NCBI RefSeq assembly: GCF_037975245.1
Contig: NC_092577.1
Span: 7,095,001-7,159,000 of the forward strand
Source: Apostichopus japonicus
Taxonomy: Eukaryota; Echinodermata; Holothuroidea; Aspidochirotida; Stichopodidae
Direction: 5' to 3'
DNA: 64,000 nucleotides
In this document: positions 24,615 to 34,783 of the stretch, in pieces
Layout of the letters: the number at the start of each line of letters is the position of its first letter
Position numbering within the stretch: position 1 is the first letter of the stretch
Made by a program: the position numbers and the translations under genes
The notes under the pieces: generated by a model
Databases searched by the model: none
What the model was told of the DNA's origin: nothing
The model's input: the letters and a program-made list of their open reading frames with translations, nothing else

Positions 24615-25463
24615 TAGGGATGCACCGGATCCAAATTTTTGGATCCGGCCGGAACCGGATTTTGCGGGATAGTACATGAAATCCGGCCGGAACCGGATTT
24701 TTTCCTTACACAAAAGAAAATCATTAATAAGAAGTAGAAGTATGAAACAAGGAGCAAATCTTAGGTGAGGTATATGCATATTATAAAGAAGGTGAAATTA
24801 AGACCCCAATTATGAGATTAAATATGACGTGAAGTGGTGTAATCTACATTTTTTAATAAAATAACTACAATATAATTGTTGACAAGCTTGATACAGTATG
24901 TAAATTTGTTTTCTGGAAAAATACTACCTATGAAGTTCAGATGTATTTAACCATTTAAGAGATTGTTTCACACATAAAAATTCAGAGAAAACATGAATTC
25001 CAACAATAATGGGAAAGTAAAGATTCAATGGAACAGTATTTTGACTGATAATTATATGAATGGTCTATTTTAACTGCACAATATTAAACTGATGAAGGCT
25101 GCAAGAAATGATTTCACTGCAAACTGTATTTGTTGTATATAGCTTCATATTATAACAGTAGTTTTGTATTATTTTGGTTGATCTTTAGAAACAGTGGGTC
25201 AGACCATTGAGAAAATTAAATTAAACCTAATTTTTCCTTACTTTGAAGTTTTCTATTAATTTTTGGAAATAGTTGACATTGATTTAAGTTAATACCAACA
25301 CCTTTTTAAGGAATAATTCAGGCCAGATTTTGAAAAAGATCCGGCCAGATTTTGAAAAAGATCCGGCCGGATTTTGGAAAATATCCGGCCGGAACCGGAA
25401 CCGGATAATTGCTCACTATCCGGCCGGATAGTCCGGCCGGACCGGATATCCAGTGCATCCCTA
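24615..25463. mobile_element. hAT MITE, TIR TAGGGATGCAC, TSD AACCATAT
   Basis: The left end TAGGGATGCACCGGAT and right end ATCCAGTGCATCCCTA are inverted repeats with one difference. A perfect 8-bp target duplication AACCATAT lies at 24607-24614 and 25464-25471. Subterminal ATCCGGCCGGAACCGGAT repeats crowd both ends (24630-24700, 25320-25450). An 8-bp duplication and (T/C)AGGGATGCAC ends define hAT. The 849-bp AT-rich core has no transposase, so the element is nonautonomous. Confidence 0.95.
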
Positions 25464-26952
25464 AACCATATCTCCCTTTCCATTCTAACGTTTCCTACCT
25501 ACCCACCTCAGTGCATCTAAAACTCACGAAAATTGATATCAAATTTACATCTGGAGATAATCTAGTCTTTATGCCATTTTCCAATGAGGTATATAATTTC
25601 CATTCTTACCCATTGTTTAATATTGTTGATAGATTCTCTTAATGTGTTTTGTCTAAAGATGTACATTATTTGCACTTCAGCTATAGTACTGGCCATTCAA
25701 GAGATATTTCCATCAAACTCAAGCACATGTGCTTTCTACATCTATTTTCTGTTGCAGATAGCTCAAAAATTTGGTAGAAAACTTCCAGCAATTGTTAAAA
25801 GTTGTTTTATTGGCAAGGGAAGGGGGAAGGGGGGCTTCAAACTCTTCGGATGTAACATCAGTTACCACTACAACTGTTGTAAATAACTAATTGTATTGAT
25901 TAGCTCAGATGCTAAACATATTCTTAAAAAGCAGCTAAGGTGCTTTGAATAATGATATTAGTCCTATGCTGTTAGCTCTGTCAGTCCAACAAACCCCAAA
26001 ATAGAAACAGAAATAGAACAATATATATATGCTGCCGGGCCATTCCACACCAAGTGGTCCCAACATGGAAAAATTAGAAAGGGTTATAAGTTGTCTCTCT
26101 TTGTGTTTAATGTAAAGTAAGTAGGTAAGATTTTCATAAACGGTTAAAGTTTTCATCTTCTGATTTCTCAATCTTGGATTATAGCAATGCGTATCGATCT
26201 CAAACTAAAGGCACATTCACAGTGAATTATCAAACAAGAATTGAAAGTAGAAGAAATCCTTAAATGAAAGGAAAGTCCAAGCTTTCTTTTAATGTGGCAG
26301 TTAAATGCAGTCTGCTTATTTATCTGATAACACAATTTAACAAATTTCCTTTATTACTGGTAACACAGATTATGTTAAAAATGCCACACTCTGGCTGTGA
26401 CTTACGTGACAAAAATAGAAGGGAATGTTTTCCTCCAATAATATATAGTGTGTGAGAGCAAAGTGAGCTACAATTGTAAAGGTAGCTATAAAGGTTGATC
26501 TGTAACACCACCACTTTTGATCTATGTAACAAGCTTTAACAAATTTAGGGACTCCGGAAGTGTGTGACTTACGTGACGTCACGTAAGTCACAAAGGAAAG
26601 TGTAACTTACGTGACAAGTTTACTCTCAACACTTTCACACAGTTTTCAGTTTTGATGTCTTCTATACTATAACAGGTTTATCATAACACCTTCCTATTTA
26701 TCAAAGATACCTACTCAGTTTTAAAATGCAGGAACAACATTTATAATGTGAAGTAAAATTGAAAGGTTACATAAGTGAATTGCAAAAAATGGCTCAAACA
26801 GCTCAATCTTAGAACAATATTACTTGTTACCTTAAAGTCTCATGACGTGTTTGCCAAATTTAATCTTCAACTTTTCCAGCTAACTGCACTGAAAGCTCAG
26901 TGAAAATGTTACCCTTCTATTCTGTTTCCATATCAATATTCATTATTTTTAT

Positions 26953-27966
26953 TTGTTTATATGTCAAGCAAAGGAGTCATGGATCGAACAACAATGTCAA
27001 GACTTAGAGGAGAACTTGTCGAGCAATAATAGCAAGAAAGCCTACCAACTGGTAAAAGACCTGACCAGCACAAAGCAGGGTAGAGCCACCACCATACAGG
27101 ACAAGGAAGGGAACTGTCTTACAGAAGAACAGGACATTCTTAAAAGATGGACCGAGTACTGTTCGGAGCTGTACAACCACATAGCTGATGTAGACCAGGA
27201 GATACTCGATGTCCCACCTGCCACTAACACTGACAATCACCCTATCCTTAGGGAGGAAGTAGAAGCAGCTGTTAGATCACTGAAAAAGGGCAAGTCAGCA
27301 GGAGTGGATAACATCCCAGCAGAGCTGATTCAAGCAGGGGGAGAAGCTGTCATCAACACACTTCACACAATCTGCAAAAAGATCTGGCAGACAGGAAACT
27401 GGCCCACACCATGGACACAGTCTTTGGTCATCACCCTTCCAAAGAAAGGCAATTTGCAACAGTGCCAGAACTATCGCACAATCAGCCTCATCTGTCACCC
27501 GAGTAAAGTAATGCTAAAGATCTTGCTGAACCGACTGAAACCACAAGCAGAAGCAATCATTGCGGAGGAGCAGGCTGGATTTAGAGCTGGTCGCAGCACG
27601 ACAGAGCAGAACTTCAATCTCAGAATACTGTGCGAACGCTACCTACAACACCAGCAAGACCTCTACCATGTCTTTATAGATTTCAAAAAGGCTTTCGATA
27701 GAGTCTGGCATGGGGCCCTATGGGCAACTATGAGACACTACAACTTCAATGTCAACCTCACCAGAGTGATCCAACAGCTTTATGACAAAGCCACCAGCGC
27801 AGTCATCTTCAATGGTGCAGTAGGGGAGTGGTTCAGGACAACAGTCGGAGTCCGGCAAGGTTGCTTGCTCTCGCCTATTCTCTTCAACGTTTTCCTCGAG
27901 AAAATCATGTCGGATGCCCTAGATATGCATGAAGGGACAGTGAGCATCGGGTGGCAGAACATGTAA
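26953..27966 (+). pseudogene. LINE reverse transcriptase, N-terminal and palm part
   Basis: 337 codons cover the front of a non-LTR reverse transcriptase. Visible: KKGKSAGVDNIPAELIQAGG (fingers), ITLPKKGNLQQCQNYRTISL, EEQAGFRAGRSTTEQNF, the palm motif HVFIDFKKAFDRVWH with its catalytic aspartate, and GVRQGCLLSPILFNVFLE. The upstream endonuclease is missing, so the copy is 5'-truncated, as usual for LINEs. The frame is lost at a G-run at 27949-27951 and stops at 27964. Reading continues one base later in the next block. The likely real limit of similarity is near 26967. Confidence 0.9.
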
Positions 27967-28693
27967 CAACTTACGTTTTGCCGATGACATTGATGCCCTT
28001 GCAGGAAAAGAAGAAGAGCTCTCCAGTCTTGTGGAACGCCTCGACAAGACCTCGGCAGCCTACGGGATGGAGATCAATGCACAAAAAACCAAGTACCTGG
28101 GAGCAATAGTAACAGATGAAGGTTCAGGGCCAGAAATACTCTCCAGGATTGCACAGACAACATCAGCAGTAACGAAACTGAAGCTAATTTGGAAGGACAG
28201 GAACATCACCCTCCGGTCGAAGATCCGACTGATGCGCTCCCTTGTCACCTCCATATTCCTCTACGCCTGTGAGTCATGGACCCTGACAGCAGACATCGAA
28301 AGGAGGATACAAGCTGTAGAAATGAGATGTTTCCGCAGACTCCTCAACATATCCTACAGGGACCACATCTCAAATCAAGAAGTGAGGAATAGAATTGCCC
28401 AGGCTATCGGGCCCTACGATGACCTCCTCACCATTGTGAAGAAACGCAAATTGAGATGGTATGGCCATGTCACAAGATCTACAGGACTGGCTAAGACGAT
28501 ACTGCAGGGCACGGTACCAGGAGGAAGAAGGAGAGGCAGACAGAGGAAAAGATGGGAGGACAACATCCCAGAGTGGACGGGCCTCAAACTGCCTGATGCC
28601 CTTCGAGAGGCCGAGAACAGGAACAAATGGAAAGAAATAGTTGGGAGGGCATCTGTGGCGCCCCTACGGTCTACCAGACTCCGGGATAGGTGA
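27950..28693 (+). pseudogene. LINE reverse transcriptase, FADD motif to C-terminus
   Basis: In the shifted frame the text reads GGRTCNNLRFADDIDALAGK, giving the catalytic FADD box at about 27977-27988, then AAYGMEINAQKTKYLGAIVT. Members of this family normally have about 30 further residues between the KTK and YLG blocks, so an in-frame internal deletion is likely. The thumb and basic tail are intact: YACESWTLTADIERRIQAVE, KRKLRWYGHVTRS, GGRRRGRQRKRWEDNI, stop at 28691-28693. Together with the preceding block this is a single dead LINE insertion of about 1.73 kb inside the transposon at 26035-30370. Confidence 0.9.
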
Positions 28694-29940
28694 GGTGAGG
28701 TGATGTCGATAAACAACAGATTTCTTAACAAGTCCATAGATTCTACAAAATTCAATCAAAATGTGCAAACCCGGCCGACAGATCATGCGCCAATCAAATC
28801 TCTCTGTTTTGTTAACAACGGTTATGCCTAGATCTACTTTCACTTTCGTGGCTCTCCTGTGGTAGGTTCGTTCTCTTGAATAGTATCTTTCTGTCGGTCT
28901 TACTGATGTAGCTTGCAAAATTGTATCATTTCATTCCATTGCAATGAATAAACAGGTATTTTCAAGAATTTCCTCCGTTAATTGGGTAAAAATAGTGGAC
29001 GATAAGAGTATTTATAAGTAAAGTAGACGTAAAGTAAACGTGCTGATATGGGCGGTTTGCAGTGATTTTACAGTAAATCGTTCGCGCCATACGGGCAACA
29101 GAAAATAAATTTCTTTTGTTTGATTGCGAAAGTTTTTCTCCATTAAACCCCCCTGGTCAGAGTGCATTTAGAAGTTAAGAAACATTGAATCTGCTTCGGA
29201 ACTTTGTTTTATGAATTTCATCAGCAAACACATATTGAGACTTTAAGTTCTTTAAATGTGAATTGCAGTCTACCCCTGAACTGCACAAGGTGCTTCAGGG
29301 GGTGAAATTTGTTTTAATAATGTTTTCGGGCTAGTTGGAGATTTTATCTACCGAAAGAGGACATCTCCGTTGTGGTGGTCGCAGGCACCATATTTGTAAC
29401 CTTTCCTGGGTACAGTACATCATCTAATTTTACAACAACCCAGTCTTCTACGTTAATATGAGAGGTCAGAGCTGGAACTACAACATAAGTAACTGACATT
29501 AGTGGATCTCCTTCAGTATTTATGTGTTTTTCCACATACACATCTTGCCACCTTCTGCCTTTACCACATGGATTTATATCCATGGATTAAATTTTTTTAA
29601 TCCAAATTCCCAAAAGTGACTAAAATGTTACCAAAAAGCTTAAAATTATAACCAAAAATGTAGAAATGCAAATACATTAGAAGTATTCTGTATTAACTAG
29701 TCTAGAGAAACTTGTTTACTCCTAATTAAGAAACTATTTAGCTACTGTAGCACTTAAACTGAGATATTTCGCAAAACTAGTCTGTAGGACTTTTCATGTA
29801 CAAGTGAACACTTAGATTCTATTTTTATGTGGAATAGACCCCTCCCCTACCCCCAATCTCAATATAATGAACTTGTAAAGATATCCTTAGCCTGTGTTAC
29901 CTTGTATCTTTGGAAACTGTGAGAGGAAACTGAGCAGTTT
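28694..29940. other. Interior of the 4.3-kb transposon, no gene recognised
   Basis: A 79-codon minus-strand frame at 29344-29583 reads MDINPCGKGRRWQDVYVEKH and later INVEDWVVVKLDDVLYPGKV. The VEDWVVVKLDD..YPG.V text resembles the end of a protein-interaction or transposon-encoded domain and could be the C-terminal exon of the element's own gene. No other exon was linked. Confidence 0.35.
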
Positions 29941-30370
29941 CACACGTGTGACTTACGTGACAATTTTTTGTGACTTACGTGACATCGCTTATATGCATAC
30001 GAATACCGGTATTAAACGAATATCAATTAAATTTTACCTTGAAGTTATTCCTCAATTTGTCTTTTTCAGATGTAATAGGCAACTTAACAGATTTTTCTCA
30101 ATACTTCACAGGATTTATTGATTTCTTTCAAAAAGTTGAAATTCTTCATTTCTCTCAGTGACTTACGTGACACAAGTTGAGGGCGCTATAATTCGCAATG
30201 GGAAAGCATTAACGTTTTGCAGTGGTGACAGAATTTATTGTAGGTATTCAAAGTTCAGGAATGATAGGCATATGGCTTTACTCTAGACTTGCACTGAACT
30301 GGAGATTGAAAACAAGTGTACAGTAAAATGTCTCTCTGATTTGTGACTTACGTGACGTGGAATGGCCCTG

Positions 30371-30840
30371 TACAGTATACACACTGTACACGTACAGTAT
30401 ATACTGGTTAAACATTCCTTTTAAATAATTAAAAGTCTTTTAATTTAGTGAATTAGCAATTTAAGCATACACTACATTGCAAATATTTAAAAAGAAATTG
30501 AAATATGCACAGTATGCACTATGCAGTGTGCACTATATATGTGTGTACATTTTCAGTACAATGTTATTTTACACCAAGCACCATTAAATACACACTGTCC
30601 AAAATCATGTACAGTAAACACTGTACATGTATGTACTGGTTAAACAGTCCCTTTAAATTATTGACAGTCTTTTAATTTATTGAATTAGCAAAAGCATTCA
30701 CTACATAGCAAATATTTAAAATGACATTGAAATATGCACAGTATTGAATGGAATGACCAGTACATATACATGTACAGTGTGTATTTATTTAGTGCTTTGT
30801 GTAAAATAACACTGTACTGAACATGTATGTTAGCTCTACA
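30371..30840. repeat. Direct and inverted GTACAGT-rich repeats
   Basis: A block of about 130 bp beginning ACTGGTTAAACA.TCC.TTTAAAT is repeated at about 30404-30512 and 30636-30748. ACACTGTCC/ACAGTGTGTATTTA and GTACAATGTTATTTTACAC appear inverted at about 30545-30605 and 30772-30830. Many GTACAGT/ACTGTAC words occur. It is probably a compound nonautonomous element; no ends were defined. Confidence 0.6.
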
Positions 30841-31239
30841 GAAACATGCTTCCGAGGGCAAACAGTGGTAACATTGTATCTTTATTCAAGGAAGCCATGT
30901 TAAACAACATTAAAAACTATTGAAATGTTATTTATTAAAGGTGTTCTGTCTAAAACTCTGACTCCCTCAACCCCCCCCCCAACACCCTCCCCATAGTGCA
31001 CTATGCAGATTTGTATACAGTATGTGACTTACTGTTACTGCATAGAGACTGCATAAACATGCATTCAAGGTATACTTAATTATTTGGTATGGTTATCTTC
31101 TGCTTCAAATTGTCTGTATGCATGTGCAGTAACCCACCCACTTCCACCCACATCCTCTACCCAACATATCAGAATAGAAAATGAATGTGAACCAGTGGGT
31201 ACAGTGTGCACTATATATGTATATATGCAAATGAGAAAA

Positions 31240-31370
31240 GCTTCATCCAATGAAACTGCAGCAGCACTGTGGACTTGGACTGTTGTTATGTCATGTGTCT
31301 ATGGCATGACAACGGTGTTATATGCAAATGAGGAAAGCTTCATCCAATGAAATTGCAGCATCCATGAAAA
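31240..31370 (+). repeat. Short direct repeat AAAGCTTCATCCAATGAAA
   Basis: GCAAATGAG.AAAGCTTCATCCAATGAAA.TGCAGCA occurs twice, about 97 bp apart (about 31228 and 31325). Confidence 0.7.
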
Positions 31371-31378
31371 TGCAGAAT

Positions 31379-31975
31379 GTCACACACGTGACCCAACAAT
31401 GTCACACACGTGACCAAAAAAATCATGGCAGTAAAACTGATTTAAAGTAATTCCTATGGAATATCAAATCAGTGCTGTTCTGTGGTCATTACTAGAGTCA
31501 ACATTTGCACTGCAAAATTGCATACTATGGAATGAAAATTCAGAATGTCATGCACGTGACCCAACAATGTCACATACGTGACCGAATTTTTGTTTAGCTT
31601 ATGTAGTATTATGCTAATTTTTAGAAGTGAAATATTTAGGTGAAATGTCTTGTTAGAATGGAAACACATTAAGGTAGTAACATACGAAATTAGGTTTATC
31701 CAGCCCTGTTAGAAACTGAGGAATTTGCCAATGTTTTTTTGTCCAAAAAAGCCAGTTTCATTTCACGTCACACACGTAAAAGACCTTTATATAACCTCTC
31801 CCAGCACATGAATGTTCTGATTTTGGCTAATCTATATGGTTTTGTAAAAGAGTCCCCCTAGTGCATACTTAAGTACTACAAGCAACCCAACTTTCTTTAC
31901 CTAAAAGTAGTTACTTAGTGGTAAAGTGCAGATCTCCCCATTTTTCGTCACACACGTGACCGAGAAAGGCCCTTT
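31379..31975. mobile_element. Transposon remnant with GTCACACACGTGACC repeats
   Basis: GTCACACACGTGACC or near matches occur at 31379, 31401, 31548, 31569, 31767 (partial) and 31947. The right side ends GACCGAGAAAGGCCCTTTT, whose inverse GGGCCTTTCTCGGTCACGTG parallels the GGGCCATTCCACGTCACGTA terminus of the element ending at 30370. This suggests a related family with a changed subterminal motif. The left terminus was not found. It abuts the left edge of duplication copy 2. Confidence 0.5.
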
Positions 31976-32168
31976 TACTTATTTTACTTTGTAATTTATT
32001 TTGAAACTACATGAGCATACCGTATGTTTATATTCGCTGTGTTATTTCTATGAGTTTGACAATGTTACATGACCGAATTCTGCTACTAGCAGACTTAGTT
32101 ATGACAATTTAAATGAATAATAACATTATAACTGATGACCAAATGCATTTTGTTTTTCTCATCATCAG

Positions 32169-32273
32169 GTAAACTTGAATTATTCAGTCCTGAGATCAGC
32201 CTTTTAGGGATTTACCAGTTTCATATCCAGAGTACAGCTCTTGGAAGAAATGTGTACAGTTTACATGAGCAGG
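32169..32273 (+). CDS. Intact short exon, family copy B'
   Basis: Bounded by CATCATCAG and a GTAATG donor. At 105 bases it is symmetrical in phase 1, the phase class usual for exons of extracellular modules such as Ig domains. It reads KLELFSPEISLLGIYQFHIQ and STALGRNVYSLHEQ with no stop. The broken partner lies at 22216-22315. The protein family is unrecognised; alternating hydrophobic residues (LLGIYQFHIQS) suggest beta strands. No start, stop or expression evidence exists, so it may be part of a pseudogene. Confidence 0.45.
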
Positions 32274-32512
32274 GTAATGATTGCATAGTCGACCACCTGA
32301 TTCTTGCCCACACACCCAATCCTCTCCCTTTGCCATGCGAATGCAAGTGTTTAGGTGGATATTCTTTCTCCATAAAGTGTCAGATGATCCCTTAAGGGAC
32401 ATTACCCCACCAGAAAGTCTTTCATCCAGCACTCCCTACCCCCCAAACCCCCTTCAATTTAAATCACTGCAAAACAAGACATAACATATTAACAATCTAA
32501 GTTTAGATACCT

Positions 32513-32701
32513 CTAAAGGTTGTGTCTTAGACTGACGGATTCTGTGAGACCTCTTTTGTTCAGGGTTTCTCTAATTGTAGCATCATCTCTACAAATTGTA
32601 CCATAACTGTACGTTTCAAGAGGAGTAAATTCTGATGTGATTTCTATATTATAGCCATGGTCATCTCCAATCTTTGAAATCTGACCAATGTTAATGGTCA
32701 T
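32513..32701 (-). CDS. Possible minus-strand exon or short ORF
   Basis: A 62-codon frame from ATG to TAG reads GQISKIGDDHGYNIEITSEF, then TPLETYSYGTICRDDATIRE and TLNKRGLTESV. Its amino-acid mix is unusually protein-like for this AT-rich DNA. A possible acceptor (TTGGTCAG) lies just inside its start. Copy 1 of the duplication has lost the middle 125 bp of it. The family is unrecognised. It could be a terminal exon of a minus-strand gene or chance. Confidence 0.3.
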   Translation of the reverse strand: MTINIGQISKIGDDHGYNIEITSEFTPLETYSYGTICRDDATIRETLNKRGLTESVSLRHNL

Positions 32702-33588
32702 TAGACATCCATTGTTTCATTGAGTGGATGTTATGTAATTTTTGACAAGGTGCACCCATTGCATCATATTAAATAGTTGTCATGGATAATTATTATAGGT
32801 ATTGATTATTGACAAGCAACAGTTTATAATTCTATCACAGAAGATCATACAACACAATATGACAAGTTCCTGTAGGATTCAGCATGTTATGTCATTTGAC
32901 ATTCTTAATGCATTTTGTATTATTTGTATGTTCTTAAAGCTATTGTGTAGTTCAGTAATTATGTTATAAGTGTGTGTAAGGGGGGGGGGGGGTGGGGGCA
33001 GGTTGCTGTCTATTGACAAGGTGGAAATGAAGTTACTGGGACGGTTGTGGCAGCAAAGACAAAACTATGTATATATGTCTTAAAACAGCCTCAGCTTGAC
33101 ACCAGTATACTGATTGTTTGACAAAAGCAATCCAGACCAGTAATTAGGCCTAACTTTTATTTGACTTCAAAGTAACAAAATTAGACATTTGGTGTTAAAA
33201 CAAAAAACAGTCATGTTAAAAGTACCAAACTAGAAAGTGTGCTGATCAATAAGCCTAATCCAGAGGATTCCAAACATGTTACCAAATTTAACCTCTTGTT
33301 TTGTTTTTGGGTAAATTTTCAAAAGCTGTTCAACTTGAAAATACAAACGTGCCTTTCAATGAAATAAGATGAATTTGCAGTCTATTGAGTTGTTTCAGTG
33401 ACACAATGTCATTTTAGCATTAGCTTGTATATCTGTGAGCAATAGAAAGACTGGAGTAAATATTGTAAAGACATACTCAATAACAATGGATTTTATTGTT
33501 TACATTCAAACATATCTTGTTCTGATATTCTCAATATAGAATTAGTGACAACTGATTCTTATTTCTTTCGTACTTACCTCCTCATTAG

Positions 33589-33674
33589 GTAAATGTGGAT
33601 TAGTCAGTCTTGAGACGATCTTTGGGGGTCATATGATGCGGATCTTGCACAGAATGGTTAACAATATACTGATG
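33589..33674 (+). CDS. Short exon, family copy C'
   Basis: After CTCATTAG the text reads GKCGLVSLETIFGGHMMRIL then HRMVNNILM, up to a GTAATG donor, open throughout. It enters in phase 1 like the exon at 32169 and shares the GK..L.S.E opening with it. The partner at 24060 has a premature stop. The product is unrecognised. Confidence 0.35.
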
Positions 33675-34415
33675 GTAATGTTTAGTGTATAATGAGTGTA
33701 TAGCAGGACTGGTAAGCTGGGTTGTAGTTATAATTAGATTTGAGTCTGGGTAGAAAGTGACTTTGTTACTGCCTAATCATGGGGGAACAGTAATTGTTTT
33801 GAATCTTGCTTGATCAGCAAATTCCCTAAGGGCCAGAGGGAAAGATAAAGGCCTCAATATAACATACATTCACCATATATTAAGCACTGCATGCCATACA
33901 TTGTATTGCTTACCAATGTGTAAAAGTACACAAAGAGATGTATATGTAAAATAGCTGGGTCCACTTTATAAATAGGCAGCAAATAGGCAGTAACATGTAT
34001 GACAGGCTTTTGAACAATAAATTTAGTTCATAAGCTCATGGCCCCGTACTATCAAATAGAGTCACTTCAAACAAAACAAGACCCATACCAACACTACCTT
34101 AGAACACTTCTAAAGTCTGGTTTATATTATGAGGAGAACTATCCTTACCGTTATATCTCAGTTACAAACTAAAGAATGAATTGTCACAAGTAGTTAAACT
34201 TGACCAAACCTTTAGTACACAATACATAGTAAGGCTTCCATTGGCCCAGTAGTTATGTTAGATATACCTTCTAACTTGAGTTATCACCAACTTAAATATC
34301 CCAAGACTAAAGTATGCTATTTGAATAGGGTTAGTTTTCTTGAAGGTAGTCTTTAAGCTCCTTTTAGTAGTAGGAGTACCTACGCGAGATTATTTCCTTT
34401 TGATATAAACCCAAG

Positions 34416-34783
34416 CAGTGGCGTAGCAAGGTACTTTTGAGTGGGGGGGGGGCTGAACACTGATGGCCGGCCTGGGGGGAGGGGTCTAAGGGGAGGGGGT
34501 GTCCCCCTCCCCTTTGGAATCTTTTTGCATTTCCAGGTGGCCTCAGATGCAATTTGGTGCAATATAGCACACTTCAACACCCACTCCATTTTGTAAAGAA
34601 TTTTGCATTTTCACCTGGCCTTAGATGCAATTTGGTGCCTCAAACGAGATTTTTTACTCATTTGGAAATGAAAAAGGGGTTTTCTGACTTTAGGAGCGGG
34701 GGGGGGGCGGAACGATACTTCCGCCCCCCATATTTTTCACTGGGGGGCTGGCGCTTCCCAGCCCCCCGGTTCCTACGCCCTTG
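34416..34783. mobile_element. hAT MITE, TIR CAGTGGCGTAGC, TSD AACCCAAG
   Basis: Ends are CAGTGGCGTAGCAAGG and GGTTCCTACGCCCTTG (inverted, a few mismatches). A perfect 8-bp target duplication AACCCAAG lies at 34408-34415 and 34784-34791. Copy 1 of the duplication has the empty site ATAAACACAAGATTTGC at about 24426. G/C tracts lie inside both ends, and GATGCAATTTGGTGC.. occurs twice internally. No coding capacity at 368 bp. Confidence 0.92.

Larger units (their letters stand above)
22052..26034 (+). repeat. Segmental duplication, copy 1
   Basis: This block matches 32000-35709 in the same orientation through most of its length. Shared landmarks: AAACTACxxxAGCATACC, the exon at 22216 (32169 in copy 2), TAATGGTCATTAGACATCC, the G-run near 23490 (32980), the exon at 24060 (33589), ATAATCTAGTCTTTATGCCA at about 25556 (35085), and ACAGAAATAGAACAA at the end. 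Copy 1 carries two private hAT-like insertions (22762-23280 and 24615-25463). Its right limit coincides with the left end of the transposon at 26035. Confidence 0.9.
26035..30370. mobile_element. 4.3-kb DNA transposon with TGACTTACGTGAC arrays
   Basis: The left end CCGGGCCATTCCAC and the inverted right end CAGGGCCATTCCAC match at 13 of 14. GTGACTTACGTGAC recurs at 26397, 26564 (with its inverted copy to 26591), 26602 (one change), 29948, 29970, 30158 and 30343, only in the outer thirds. Such subterminal arrays are usual transposase-binding sites. The middle is occupied by a LINE fragment on the plus strand. No flanking duplication is evident, partly because the left flank is also the duplication boundary. 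The superfamily is uncertain (possibly hAT from the CAGGG start). Confidence 0.7.

Noticed and set aside
27004-28755. Minus-strand frames overlapping the LINE
   Set aside because: Antisense shadows of the reverse-transcriptase frame.
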